Assembly: GCA_025200525.1 (NCBI GenBank)
Contig: CM045770.1
Coordinates: 87,072,084-87,136,083 of the forward strand
Reading direction: 5' to 3'
Length of the DNA: 64,000 bases
Source: Camellia lanceoleosa
Taxonomy: Eukaryota > Streptophyta > Magnoliopsida > Ericales > Theaceae
Numbering within the stretch: position 1 is the stretch's first letter; every line of letters starts with the position of its first letter. The position numbers were made by a program, and so were the translations under genes. Positions 23,014 through 33,040 of this stretch are shown here, piece by piece. Below the pieces are notes generated by a model that was not told the DNA's origin, made no database searches, and worked only from the letters and a program-made list of their open reading frames with translations.

Positions 23014-24410
23014 ATATCCGATATCCAATTTACATCGTTGTACCCCTTGAGTACTGATGGATATTTGGTATAATGTAAGCCATAATTCTGGGTATGTCTT
23101 AAATACCTAAGTACTCTAATTATCTCTTTCCGATGATCGGATCCTAAATTACTTGTGTACCTACTCAATTTGCTTACAGCATAGGCTAAATCTGGCCTAG
23201 TGCAATTCATTAAGTACATCAAGCTTCCGATTATTCGAAAGTACTCTAATTGTGATATGCTTGCACCTATATTTTTTGACAAATGAAGACTAATGTCAAC
23301 AGGTGTCTTAGCAGAACGATAGTCATGCTTTCTAAATTTCTCCAGAATCTTCTCAACATAATGAGACTGAGATGAAGCATATCCTTCAGATGTTCTAGTA
23401 ATTTTTATTCCTAGAATTACATCTGTTACTACCAGATCTTTCATATCAAACTTTTTGTTCAACATTTTCTTTGTGGATTTAATCATGTCATTATTGCTTT
23501 CAATAATGAGCATGCCATCCACATAAAGACAAACTATGACATAGCCTTTGTCTATGCTTTTAATACAGACGCATTTGTCACATTCGTTTATTTTAAAATC
23601 ATTCGAAAGTATGGCTTGATCAAATTTTTCATGCCATTGTTTTGGAGCTTGTTTTAATCTATAAAAGGATTTGACAAGTTTACAAATCTTTTTCTCTTGG
23701 CCGGAAACTTGAAACCCTTTCGATTGTTCTATATAGATTTCCTCATCTAACTCGCCTTTCAAAAAAACTGTTTTAACATCTATTTGATGTATTTCCAGAT
23801 TATACAAAGCTGCAATCGCAATCAACATGCGAATAGATATTATTCTTGTCACTGGTGAATAGGTGTCAAAATAATCAAGGCCTTCCTTCTGCCTGTATCC
23901 CTTAACAACAAACCTAGCCTTGTATTTGTCTATTAAACCATCTGCTTTCATTTTTCTCTTGAATATCCACTTATATCGAAGAGGTTTACATTCTGGTGGA
24001 AGATCCACCAGTTCCCAAGTATGATTTTGTAGTATTGATTCAATATCACTATTCACAGCCGCTCTCCACAATGGAGTTTCAGGACTTGACATTACTTCCT
24101 TGAAGTTTTGTGGCTCATTTTCTAACAGGTATGTCAGAAAATCTAGACCAAATGATGTAGAGATCCTAGCCCTCTTGCTACGTCTAGGTTCATCTGATTT
24201 ATTATCATTGTGGTCTTCACTGCTACTTATAGCAGTATCGAAAGTTCTTTTATTTGAACTTATCTCTTCAATTTCCTTACAAGGAAAAATGTGTTCAAAA
24301 AACGATGCATTCCTTGACTCAATAATAGTGTTTACATACATATCAGGATTTTCATATCTATGAACTAAAAATATATATGTACTACTATTATTTGCATAAC
24401 CAATGAACAC
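23014..24410 (-). pseudogene. Copia reverse transcriptase, active site mutated
   Basis: A long open segment starts with the end of integrase and the linker ([10 protein letters not shown]), then the RT domain: [79 protein letters not shown], then CLYVDGMLI, and [14 protein letters not shown] near the end. The YVDD catalytic motif reads YVDG, so a metal-binding Asp is lost. The frame enters the MITE at 23010. RT copies element RNA to DNA in cytoplasmic particles; this copy should be dead despite its long open frame. Confidence 0.93.
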
Positions 24411-25070
24411 ACAATCAACAGTTTTTTATCATATCTTAGTCGTTTTGGGACTAGGGACTGCAACCTTGGCCAAACACCCCCACACTTTGAGGTAATTATA
24501 AGTAGGTCGTCAACATTTCCATAATTCATAAGGTGTTTGATTGAGTTTGTTGTCGAGTACCCTGTTAAAGATAAAGTTAGCAGACAAAATTGCTTCCCCC
24601 CCACAAGTTCTGAGGTAATCCTGAATTAATCAACATGGCATTCATCATCTCTTTAAGAGTTCAATTCTTTCTCTCAGCAACTCCATTTGACTGAGGAGAA
24701 TAGGGTACAGTGGTTTGGTAATTCATACCATGTTCAGAACAAAATTCTTCAAATGGTGTATCATACTCACCACATCTGTCACTCCTCACAATCTTAATAG
24801 TTCGGGCAAGTTGATTTTCAATCTCAAGTTTATATTGCCTAAAAGCTTCTACGGCTTCATCTTTAATTCTCAACAAGTAAACATAGCAATATCGAGTGCA
24901 ATTATCAATAAAAGTAATAAAGTACTTATTACCTTCTCTAATTTGAACAAATTTTAAATCATAGATGTCTGTGTGAATTAAACTTAGAGGTTCAGTATTT
25001 CTTTCAACTTTATTAAACGATGCCTTAGTGAGTTTTACCTCAACTCAAATCTCACATTTATGATTAGGAT
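24411..25070 (-). pseudogene. Copia integrase core, frameshifted
   Basis: The segment 24661-24876 encodes [17 protein letters not shown] and [16 protein letters not shown], the Asp-Gly-Glu and Glu region of the integrase DDE core. The part around 24365-24604 carries the downstream region in broken frames. Further catalytic Asp sequence (24880-25040) is out of frame. Integrase would insert cDNA with 5-bp duplications, as seen at this element's own ends. The domain order on the minus strand (GAG-pre-integrase, core, linker to RT) is normal for copia. Confidence 0.88.
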
Positions 25071-25563
25071 CAAATTCTAAGTTTGGTAAACATTCTAAAG
25101 CAACAAGTCTATGCAAAGAATTAAAATTAACATGTCCTAATCTACCATGCCATAAAAAAGAAGACTCGGCAATATAAACAGAAGATGTGTTCTTATTATT
25201 AAAAGCCAAATTAGGTACAATAGTTATTGCATTGAGTTTAAAAAGCCTATCACTCATGTAACCTCGCTCCACATACATTCCACTCTTGGAGAGTACAACT
25301 TTATCAAAATCAAAGACTAATTTAAACCCATTCTTGATCAACAATGACCTAAAAATAAAATTCTTGCGAATTTCTGGCACATGGAGTACATTGTTAAGAG
25401 TGAGTTCTTTCCCTGAGGTCATTTTCAGCACGATCTTTCCTTGTCCTTCTACAGTTAATGTAGAGGAGTTTTCCATAAAAAGTTGTTCCCCACTTTCCAC
25501 CACTTTGTAGTTTGTGAACATCTTCTTATCTACATAGATATGGCAGGTTGCTCCAGTATCCAC
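25045..25563 (-). pseudogene. Copia protease and GAG-pre-integrase
   Basis: The open segment starts at the protease active site VDTGATCHI. A TAG stop (25564-25566) precedes it, breaking the link to Gag. It continues LNNVLHVPEIRKNF and, near the end, SSLWHGRLGHVNFNSL-type sequence (FLWHGRLGHVN), the GAG-pre-integrase signature. The protease would process the polyprotein. The stop between zinc knuckle and protease disables the single-frame polyprotein. Confidence 0.9.
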
Positions 25564-26010
25564 CTACCAGTCCTTGGGATTGCCCACCAAGTTTGCTTCA
25601 AAGACTACTGCACCAAGATTGATGTTTGCCACTCCATCAGAAAGATAAAAATCCTCGGTTATGTTGGCTTTTGCTAACTTTTTGCTTGAACTCCCTCCGT
25701 TCTTGCGAACGTGACAATCCTTAGCGCGATGTCCATCTTTGCCGCACTCAAAGCACTTGCCTTTGAACCTCTTGTTAAACCCGTTGTTGATCCCTTTGAT
25801 CTTACTAGTGGATCCTTGTTTGAGACCATTGCCATCATACTTCCGCTTCTTATTGTCGAACTTTAACCCTTGTTCATGTTCTACAACATTTGCTTTAGCC
25901 TACATGACATGGGTTACTGACTTCTTGTCGGAACCACGGTTGTCTTCCTTAATTCGGAGCTGCACTATCAGTTCCTTTAATTTCATTTCCTTGTGCTTAT
26001 GCTTTAGATA
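25564..26010 (-). pseudogene. Copia nucleocapsid zinc-knuckle region
   Basis: On the minus strand, about 25700-25770, the frame carries a CCHC knuckle (CFECGKDGHRAKDC) flanked by basic sequence (KKRKYDGNGLKQG upstream). It binds element RNA. Stops at about 25900 and 26030 separate it from gag, so it is decayed. Confidence 0.82.
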
Positions 26011-26130
26011 ATTCTTGAATTCTTTCTAGGATGGTGACAATTTTTCAATGATTGCGACAACCTAAAAAGATTCATTGAGAACCATCCCTTCCGCATGTAT
26101 ATCATGGAGAATTAATTGAAGATCTTGAAC

Positions 26131-26595
26131 CTAGCTAATAACTGTCTTGGAATCCATCATTTTAAAATTCAGAAAACGGCCGACAACAAATTTCTTTGTA
26201 CCAGCGTCCTCTGTCTTATATTTATGATCTAGTGATTCCCACAGTTCTTTAGCAGTGCTTTTGACACTATACACATTGTACAGTGTATTGTCCAATCCAT
26301 TGAGGATATAATTCCGACACAGAGAATCACCATGTTTCCATGCATCGACGACGGCAACCACTTGCCGGTCAGTTTCTCCCTCATTCAGTGCCGGTGCCTT
26401 TTTATGAGTGAAGCGAGCCAAATTCAATGTCATAAGATAAAACATCATTTTTTGTTGCCATCTTTCAAAATCATTTCCATTGAATTTTTCTAGCTTCTTT
26501 CCATGATTTACCGATACTGAAGGAGTCATCACTGGCACAACAGGTGTGGGGGTCGGAGTAATAACAATCTCAGTACTGTTTATTTTTGTTGTCAT
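26131..26595 (-). pseudogene. Copia gag, N-terminal part
   Basis: The 154-residue open part starts [10 protein letters not shown]. Its landmarks are [38 protein letters not shown] and [16 protein letters not shown], then [12 protein letters not shown], the UBN2-type gag of plant copia. It stops where the domain would continue (LILHDI is next in the other direction after a stop at 26131). Gag forms the particle that holds reverse transcription. The start is the first Met after the leader. Confidence 0.9.
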
Positions 26596-27133
26596 AATTC
26601 TGACAAAATAAAAAATACCCCAATCACAAATTTATATGCAAAAGAATTTACACACAAAATAAACAGAATAATATTTTGTAACAAAATTCCAATGATAAAC
26701 AGTATATTACTACTATGTTATCAAAGAAATCATTAAACAGTATATTACTACTATTTAATTTCTCGAAACAAAATATTTGTCTATCTGTCGCAGAAATAAA
26801 TAAAAAATCTACTTTAAGATTGTTATATCCATAGAGGTGTGTGTGTGTGTAAGTTAAATGTATAAATTAAAATAAACAATAAAATAAAATAATTATATAA
26901 ATTATTTCCCAAATTAAATGTTTATAGAAAATAATGTTGAGACTTGTGTTGGATACAATCTCCTTAAAGTAGATTTTGCCCTCACTCCGGTACTTCGAGA
27001 TATAACCAGCGTCTACTTCCCAGGATGCAATGACTAACATTTGATTTTACAGCACTATAAGATCAAGTCTAGCGAACCAAACAATGCTGTAACTCTTTCT
27101 CTTTCTTTTCCTAAAGATAAATGCAGAAATAGA
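26596..27133 (-). other. Copia leader between 5' LTR and gag
   Basis: AT-rich non-coding DNA with a short (gt)n run near 26838-26850. The bases next to the LTR (minus-strand tctatttctgcatttatc) do not match the usual initiator tRNA-Met primer site, so the primer tRNA is unclear. Confidence 0.55.
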
Positions 27134-27896
27134 TGTAGAAGCAACAGAAGACGAACAGAAGAAGAAAGGGAAGAAGTCTAAAAATTTTTGGATTGAAAAT
27201 GAATTGCTGGAGTAGACTTTATATAGGCAGATTGGTGGTGTTCGAACAGGTAGAAAACTTGTTCGGACAAATTGAGCATGTACCAACAGATTTGAATCTG
27301 TTTGGAACAAATTCAATTTTGAATTCAACAGATCTAAACCTGTGTTGAACCTTTTGAACTGTTCGGGTGGGTTAAACCTGTTAGAAGAAAAAATTCTGGA
27401 CCAATTTATTTTGAATTTTGAAACCAAAATTAAAAAATAAAAATAAAATACAAAAGTTTTTGGCCCAAAAGGTAAGTATTGGGCCGAACAAACCCAACCC
27501 AACCTTACACCTGGCACCCGCGCCCAAGCTAAGCCCAACCTGCCCGACCGACCGAACGGCGGTGGCGTGCGCGATTTTAATTTTGGGTCCAATGAGTGTA
27601 ACTCACTTCACCCATAACCTCACCCTTCCACAAACTTGGGTACCTCTTGGGGCTCATCCCAAACTAAGGTATATAAACTCATTCAAAACCTCAACCCTTT
27701 CCAATGAACCTGAAAACGCGCTTTGAATTCTCATTCATCCATAAATAGTTTTGAGCAACCAAATACATGAATTTATTCACCATGCGACATTAAATATGAA
27801 CCCAATTAGAAACGTTAAAAATAACGCTTGGGTCCTACCTTAATTAATGCTCAAAATTAGCAAAAAATAAGGTTATACAACAGCCATTTTCCAACA
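27134..27896 (-). repeat. 5' LTR of copia element
   Basis: 763 bp, tg...ca, flanked by TSD atatc at 27897-27901. A minus-strand TATA box (ctttatata read on plus) lies at 27217-27225. It matches the split LTR at 5900-16766. Confidence 0.88.
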
Positions 27897-27901
27897 ATAT
27901 C

Positions 27902-28251
27902 TTCAGCAAGTTAGAAGATAACATGAACAACAATGAAAACTTGAAGATCTTTCAACTACAACCAACAATACAATAATGATATTTTCAATCATTGTCCTCC
28001 AGTATATTATAATTAGAAAATTAGAGTGAGGAATAGTACAGATATATATATATATATATATGTATGTAAATCCTAAATATAGTAGCAGAAAAATAAACTC
28101 ATTTTTGACCAACGAAGCACGAGTTGACCCAAAACCCTAGATCGAAACCAAAATCATTGAAAATAGATGATGGAGAATGAGTGAAAAAACAGTGATTTTT
28201 GGATTAATAGATCAAAATTGAAAGAAGAAAACAGAGATTGATTAGTAGTTT

Positions 28252-28295
<44 letters not shown>

Positions 28296-28703
28296 TACCC
28301 TTTGAAAATTGACGGTGAGGAAAGAGTGAACGAGTGGTAAGGGAATAGCGAGCAAGTGATGAGAGAGCAGCAGCCAGCAGCCGTGTGTGAGCAGAGCAGA
28401 GAGAGAGGTGATGTGTTTGTGTGAGTGTCAACCAAACCCTAAAATGAGTCAACAAAATAGAGACACACACACATATATAGACAGGGATATAATAGTAATT
28501 TTACTTCGGAGGGGAAACAAGGCTGGGATCGGGGTCGAGGTCAGGGCTGAGAAACGTATTACCGTCTTCGACATGAAAATCATTAAGGATTCATTTTTGC
28601 ATACCATCCCTGACCCGTCGGGGATATTTTTCGGGAAAAAACCGCTCTAATCGGGCTTGGGAGGGTGGGTTCCCGTCAGGCTAGGCTCAAATTGCCATCC
28701 CTA
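27902..28703 (-). other. 5' end of the outer hAT element
   Basis: Continuation of 5332-5894 after the copia insertion. It includes a (ta)n run (28042-28060), a (ga)n microsatellite (28252-28294) and G/C-rich subterminal words (28510-28700) that mirror those at the element's left end. Open frames across the microsatellites are not genes. Confidence 0.7.
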
Positions 28704-28719
28704 CTCATCCATATCTCTA

Positions 28720-29100
28720 TACCTTTATATCTCCTTGTACTTTTCTTGTGTATCTGAATCTAAACTCACATTGATAATTCGAATCGTCTATCTTGTAAAT
28801 TTCACAATAAAAGTCATTAAAGCAAAATAACTTTATCGGTTAAGTATAAACACATGAATAAATCACATTTTATTCTATAAAATGAACAATATATAATTAT
28901 AACCTTAAACTATTCATTTTATAATTTATAAAAAATATGATTTGTTTATGTTTTTACAATTATATGATAAAACTGATTTTTTACATGAATAACTTTTATT
29001 GTAAGATCTGTAAGATAGATGGTTTAAATTATTGATGAGGGTCCACATTGGAGCCCACAAGATAAGTACGGAGAGGTACGAGGAGATAAGATACAAAGGG
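28720..29100. mobile_element. Foldback element (about 380 bp)
   Basis: The left arm (ttatatctccttgtac, 28725-28740) pairs with the right arm (gtacgaggagataag, 29076-29090). Pairing extends through atctatcttgtaaat/atctgtaagatagat to a centre near 28907. It abuts the right target duplication of the outer hAT. Non-coding. Confidence 0.72.
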
Positions 29101-29247
29101 GATTTATCTCAAAAGGTATACATGTACAAATAACTTTTCTCTAAAGTACACTTCACTAATAAATTGTGTAAAATCTTTCTATTTACATGTATTTTGTTGT
29201 ATTTAATTTTGTGATTATTTTTATATTTGTAGCAAATTTGTTTCAAA

Positions 29248-29916
29248 GATCTAGTTTACGAACACAAAAGCGAACACAGAATGTATAGAAAAATGTTAGA
29301 AATCTCAAAATTTTATCAAATTTTATATCAAACATCTCACACAGGTACTCAAATGAGTGGACAAGTTTTTTCAAAAATACACCACATTGACAAACTCTAA
29401 TCCCGTTTGGCAAGATTGTTAGGACAAATTTAACCACCGAAAACAATAGTCTATAAAAAGTTAATAAGACAAAATATCATATTCAAATCATAATTATTTC
29501 ACTTTTTCTCTCACAAAACTACAAAAAAGTTAAATGTTCACCCCAAACAGAACTTTTTTAATTAGGCTAAAACAACAAAAAAAAAATCAAGTTAAAAAAT
29601 TTCTTCCCAAATAAAGGCCCTCTAAAATCTTATTTCTTCATAGATATTCTATGTCTAATTTTATAATCGTGTTTATAGTAGAACTACAATTTTCAAAACA
29701 TATAATTTTGAGATATGATTATATAGCTAAGACCAAGTTAAGAAACATGGTTAACTATTCTCAATCCCCAAATCTCTTTTAACTATTTTTGAGATCTAGT
29801 TTACAAACACAAAAGCGAACACAGAATGTATAGAAAAATGTTAGAAATCTCAAAATTTTATCAAATTTTATATCAAACATCTCACACAGGTACTCAAATG
29901 AGAGGACAAGTTTTTT
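29248..29916. repeat. 545-bp tandem repeat, left copies
   Basis: One full unit starts gatctagttta at 29248. A second starts at 29793, 545 bp on, and is cut after ggacaagttttttt at about 29916 by viral sequence. The matching right copies are at 42971-43612. Confidence 0.85.
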
Positions 29917-30770
29917 TCCTAGAATATTTCTGTTTTCCTTTAGAAGAAGCTTGTTGCTGAACCGGAGAAGGTTTATCATACTTATATTTCCTGGATGACT
30001 TAAAAGGTTTAGAGCTTTTATGTCGTTTCTATTTTTGGGGATACTGAATCTTATCGGGATAGGCAAATTGTTCACAAAATTCACCTAATTCTCTTCGGCC
30101 TGTAAGGTGTTGATGTTTCATTTGTTGCTGTAATTTAAGGTCATTACATAACGCAAGACCTTCATCGGTAATTATACCTACAAGTTGGCCATAGGTATAT
30201 CTACTATACTGGATAGCTAATTCATTATGACGATCATGTAATTTCTTACGGACTCTTTCTGCAAAAAGAGTAGGAAGACCATCAATAAATTTAGCTTTCC
30301 AATGGTCGGAATTAGCATCAGCTTTGCGATGAACTTTTAACAGAAAAACATCCTTGTACGATCTGAAATGGGATAAAGATGGACATCGTAAATTCTGTAA
30401 TAGTTCTCGATTACGATCTTCAATGCCTGAAACATTTCCTACAAAATGGAGGATGATACTGTTTACCAGTATATAAACAGCATCTTGTTCAGTACTTTCT
30501 GCATAAGTATCTGGATCAATTTTTATTTTGGTAGATCTTAAAATTTCAGCACATTGAGCGGTGGTAAGAACATTATCCCACCATCCTTTAAGTAGGCCGG
30601 AAAAACCACTAACAATAAATCGGGCTACTTGGTGATCTGTATTTTCATTCTGTTTACAAACAGTTGCAAACATAAGCATATGCTGGCAAACTTCAAAAAA
30701 TTGATATTCTGAAAATCCATCAATATTCCATTCATAAATGGTTTTACTGTGGTAGGATTTTTGCTATAAT
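29917..30770 (-). pseudogene. Caulimovirid coat-like region, truncated
   Basis: The 216-residue open part (30679-30029) has the helical capsid-type pattern seen in caulimovirid coat proteins (a GWW motif near residue 32; a region around residues 150-170 rich in His/Arg). It runs into a Lys/Ser-rich basic tail after one in-frame stop near 30030. The sequence ends at 29917, before the zinc knuckle that normally follows, where host repeat begins. The role would be particle formation and RNA packaging. The truncation and stop rule out a complete protein. Confidence 0.75.
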
Positions 30771-31656
30771 AAAAAATCTTCTTCATATAACAGATCAACA
30801 GGAGTAGGTCTGGAATAATAATGTCTACTCGGTGGTAAGAACGCCTGTTGATTAGAATTTCTCCCATAATTAATTTTATTTATGGAAGAAGATTCATTCT
30901 GAAAATTAGCTTGAATTTCAGATATTTGGGCAAGATCCAAATTCTGATAATTTTCCTCCATCTCCTGAATATGATTTCTAGATAACATATTTACTTGTGA
31001 GGATTCTCCTATATGAAGATCTTTAATCTTGTTTATAAGAGTATCCATAAATTCTGTGTTATCTTTCTTAGCTTTAAGATTAAATTTTGTTACTGGAGGT
31101 GCGGGTTTAATAGCCACAAGTTGAATATCTGGAACTTTAGGTTGAAGATGACAGGTATCTTTTATATGAACAACTGTTTCTTCAATCCTGGTTAATTGTT
31201 TACCCATAGTTTGACAGAAAAGATTAGTATAATTATTCTGTTTCATTACTGGAATAATTTCCCTAACTGTAACAGTATTATTGCTTTTTGCTGGTGGTTC
31301 AACAAAAGCTCAGATAACTAAAGGTTGACTGGTTGAGTCACTTGGAAGCAATTCCAAAGACTTTGCAGGAGGGTGAATTGATGTAATAATATCACCATCT
31401 TTGGTTACCCAATGTTTCTGGATATTTTCTAATACATTAATTTGAGGGGCTGGAATATTACCCTTTTCCATAAACCATAATGGAAAAGAATATAATTTTT
31501 GTTTTTCTTCCAAAAATTTATAATACTAAATTTTAAATTCCTGTAACTATTTTGAATTATGATTTGCAAAATACCATTCTCTGAATTTTGCATATTGTTC
31601 CTGGTAAAAATCCTGATTTAGGATTTTCCTATTATCACTGCCGGGACTAAAATCCA
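30771..31656 (-). pseudogene. Linker region between movement and coat parts
   Basis: Two open pieces (31246-30764 and 31513-31310), with stops between, fill the space between the movement and coat regions. The first has a mixed-charge helical stretch that may be a coiled coil. No enzyme motif is visible. In related viruses this would be one continuous polyprotein frame. Confidence 0.6.
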
Positions 31657-32802
31657 TTAAACCTCAAAATTCATGTCATTGGCAGTAGGACTATAGGGTC
31701 CTTTGCTACTAGATTCCCTTTGTTCATATACTCCATGTGGGATTCGATTTCTGGAAAATTGTAAACCCTGAATTTCAGGATCCATGGGATCTGATGCTTG
31801 ATCTGGATTACTCGGTGGTCTAGAGGGCATACCTTGTATGACAGACTCTAGAGGTTCAGCAGTTGAATGTCTAGAAGATTCTGGAAAGTCCACTCTATAA
31901 TTTTCTCTAAAAGAGGGACCAGATCTAAGACTGGCAGAAGACATACTTCGAGAAAGTTGTCTTTGTGGTCTCTGGAATCGAAGATATACATTACCTCCAT
32001 CAGTTTGAATAATTTCATCTAAATTATGTTGGACAATTGGTCTGGCTGGAACAACATTTGTAATTTGCCATCTTTCTGGAAATTTAATTTTTTCCCATTC
32101 AATTTGTTTAGGGACTGCCACTTGACTACTGTAAAGGTTTGTGTCTATTAACACGGTGTGACCTTTGTCACTAACTCTTCTGATGTAAGGATTTAATGTA
32201 GTTAAAACCTTAAGGTAAATTTTGGAAATTACTGCAAAAGGTGGTGATCCTGGCAGGTATTCATAACCATGAGATAAGATCCTAAGTTCTAGGACTCTGG
32301 AAAGATTTTGATCTGAAAGAGCAACACTTAAATTTGGATATATATCAAAATATACTGGACCATGGGCAAGGCTTGTTTTTATGGCTTCCATGAGCGAAGC
32401 TCGCCAATTTGTACACCTACCATCTCGTAGTGTACACTGGATACTGGTATTTTGACCCAAGAGTGTTAAGGGTTTAAAAGCTATCTGAACGAGTCCGATG
32501 TGGACATACTTGTAATTCTTAAAGGAAGGATATAGGTCCTGGATGTTTAACAAGTATAATAACTCATCGTTATTCTGGATTGATGCAGCATGCTCAAATG
32601 TTTTTATTATTCTTTTACTGGAAAAATCTAACATACCTATCTTGTAGATGGTATCTGGTTTGACTTTCGGAATTGTCCACTTATCAAGTGCCTCTTTTAC
32701 ATCTTGATAAGCGACGAGTTCTCTTGCCTCTGATGTAGAAGCTTCTGTATTGGCCATAGTATTGGCTACTGTAGAACTATCTTCTGAAGGTGCTGTACTC
32801 AT
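31657..32802 (-). CDS. Endogenous caulimovirid movement protein, ORF open
   Basis: A 381-residue frame with no stop. It has a Ser/Thr-rich N-terminus, then the 30K-superfamily movement domain (about residues 75-230, with the characteristic LVQIAFKPLT and LRDGRC segments), then a Ser/Pro-rich tail. Movement proteins of this family enlarge plasmodesmata so virus passes between cells. The start is the first Met, 70 bp downstream of the primer site, without a competing upstream start. An open frame in an otherwise truncated copy may reflect a recent insertion or chance. Expression is unknown. Confidence 0.82.
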   Translation of the reverse strand: MSTAPSEDSSTVANTMANTEASTSEARELVAYQDVKEALDKWTIPKVKPDTIYKIGMLDFSSKRIIKTFEHAASIQNNDELLYLLNIQDLYPSFKNYKYVHIGLVQIAFKPLTLLGQNTSIQCTLRDGRCTNWRASLMEAIKTSLAHGPVYFDIYPNLSVALSDQNLSRVLELRILSHGYEYLPGSPPFAVISKIYLKVLTTLNPYIRRVSDKGHTVLIDTNLYSSQVAVPKQIEWEKIKFPERWQITNVVPARPIVQHNLDEIIQTDGGNVYLRFQRPQRQLSRSMSSASLRSGPSFRENYRVDFPESSRHSTAEPLESVIQGMPSRPPSNPDQASDPMDPEIQGLQFSRNRIPHGVYEQRESSSKGPYSPTANDMNFEV

Positions 32803-32871
32803 AGGATTGTATAGTGACCATAAATGTATAATTAAAATTTAATAAAATAAACTATACTTAACAGTAAACAT

Positions 32872-32884
32872 GGCTCTGATACCA
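32872..32884 (-). promoter_or_regulatory. Caulimovirid tRNA-Met primer-binding site
   Basis: The minus strand reads tggtatcagagcc, an exact match to the classic initiator tRNA-Met primer site. It precedes the movement-protein start by about 70 bp. Confidence 0.85.
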
Positions 32885-33040
32885 AACAATGGTGCTTGAC
32901 GCAGGTTAAAGTTAGCACGTCTGTCAATGGTTTACTAAGTCAAAGGTCCTAACCGCAATCACTGCTAATGGACTGACTCTACGCGACTTGGATGACGTCC
33001 CACTAACCCTAAGGCTGATCTAACCATCATTAAGCACAAA

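Larger units (their letters stand above)
5900..27896 (-). mobile_element. Ty1/copia retrotransposon carrying four later insertions
   Basis: Two homologous LTRs in the same orientation (5900-16766, split; 27134-27896) enclose minus-strand gag, protease, integrase, RT and RNase H. The 5-bp duplication atatc is exact on both sides (5895-5899 and 27897-27901). LTR ends are tg...ca. A purine-rich tract (minus-strand gtgagaga, about 16767-16776) directly precedes the 3' LTR. Subtracting the Tat element, two MITEs and the second hAT leaves about 6.7 kb, a full-length copia. It inserted into the leader of the outer hAT. Every coding domain is damaged, so it is not autonomous now. Confidence 0.88.
1002..28703 (-). 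mobile_element. Outermost hAT transposon, split by nested insertions
   Basis: The left terminus starts taggaatgtcaacagg; the right terminus ends caattgccatccctа-type sequence whose reverse complement starts tagggatggcaat. Flanking octamers are ctcattca (994-1001) and ctcatcca (28704-28711), 7 of 8 matching. Subterminal G/C-rich words (gggatcgggg, ttccccatcc) recur at both ends. Removing the copia element (5900-27896), the inner hAT (2332-3407) and their duplications leaves about 4.6 kb, a normal autonomous hAT size. A decayed minus-strand transposase gene lies at 2008-5331, and 27902-28703 is its 5' end. The 27.7-kb span is inferred from matching termini plus the TSD. Confidence 0.85.

Noticed and set aside
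28204..28470. Minus-strand open frames rich in Ser/Leu
   Set aside because: They are translations of a (ga)n microsatellite in the hAT leader.
29917..32884. The movement/coat region as an LTR retrotransposon gag
   Set aside because: A 30K-type movement domain with a tRNA-Met site and no LTRs indicates Caulimoviridae.
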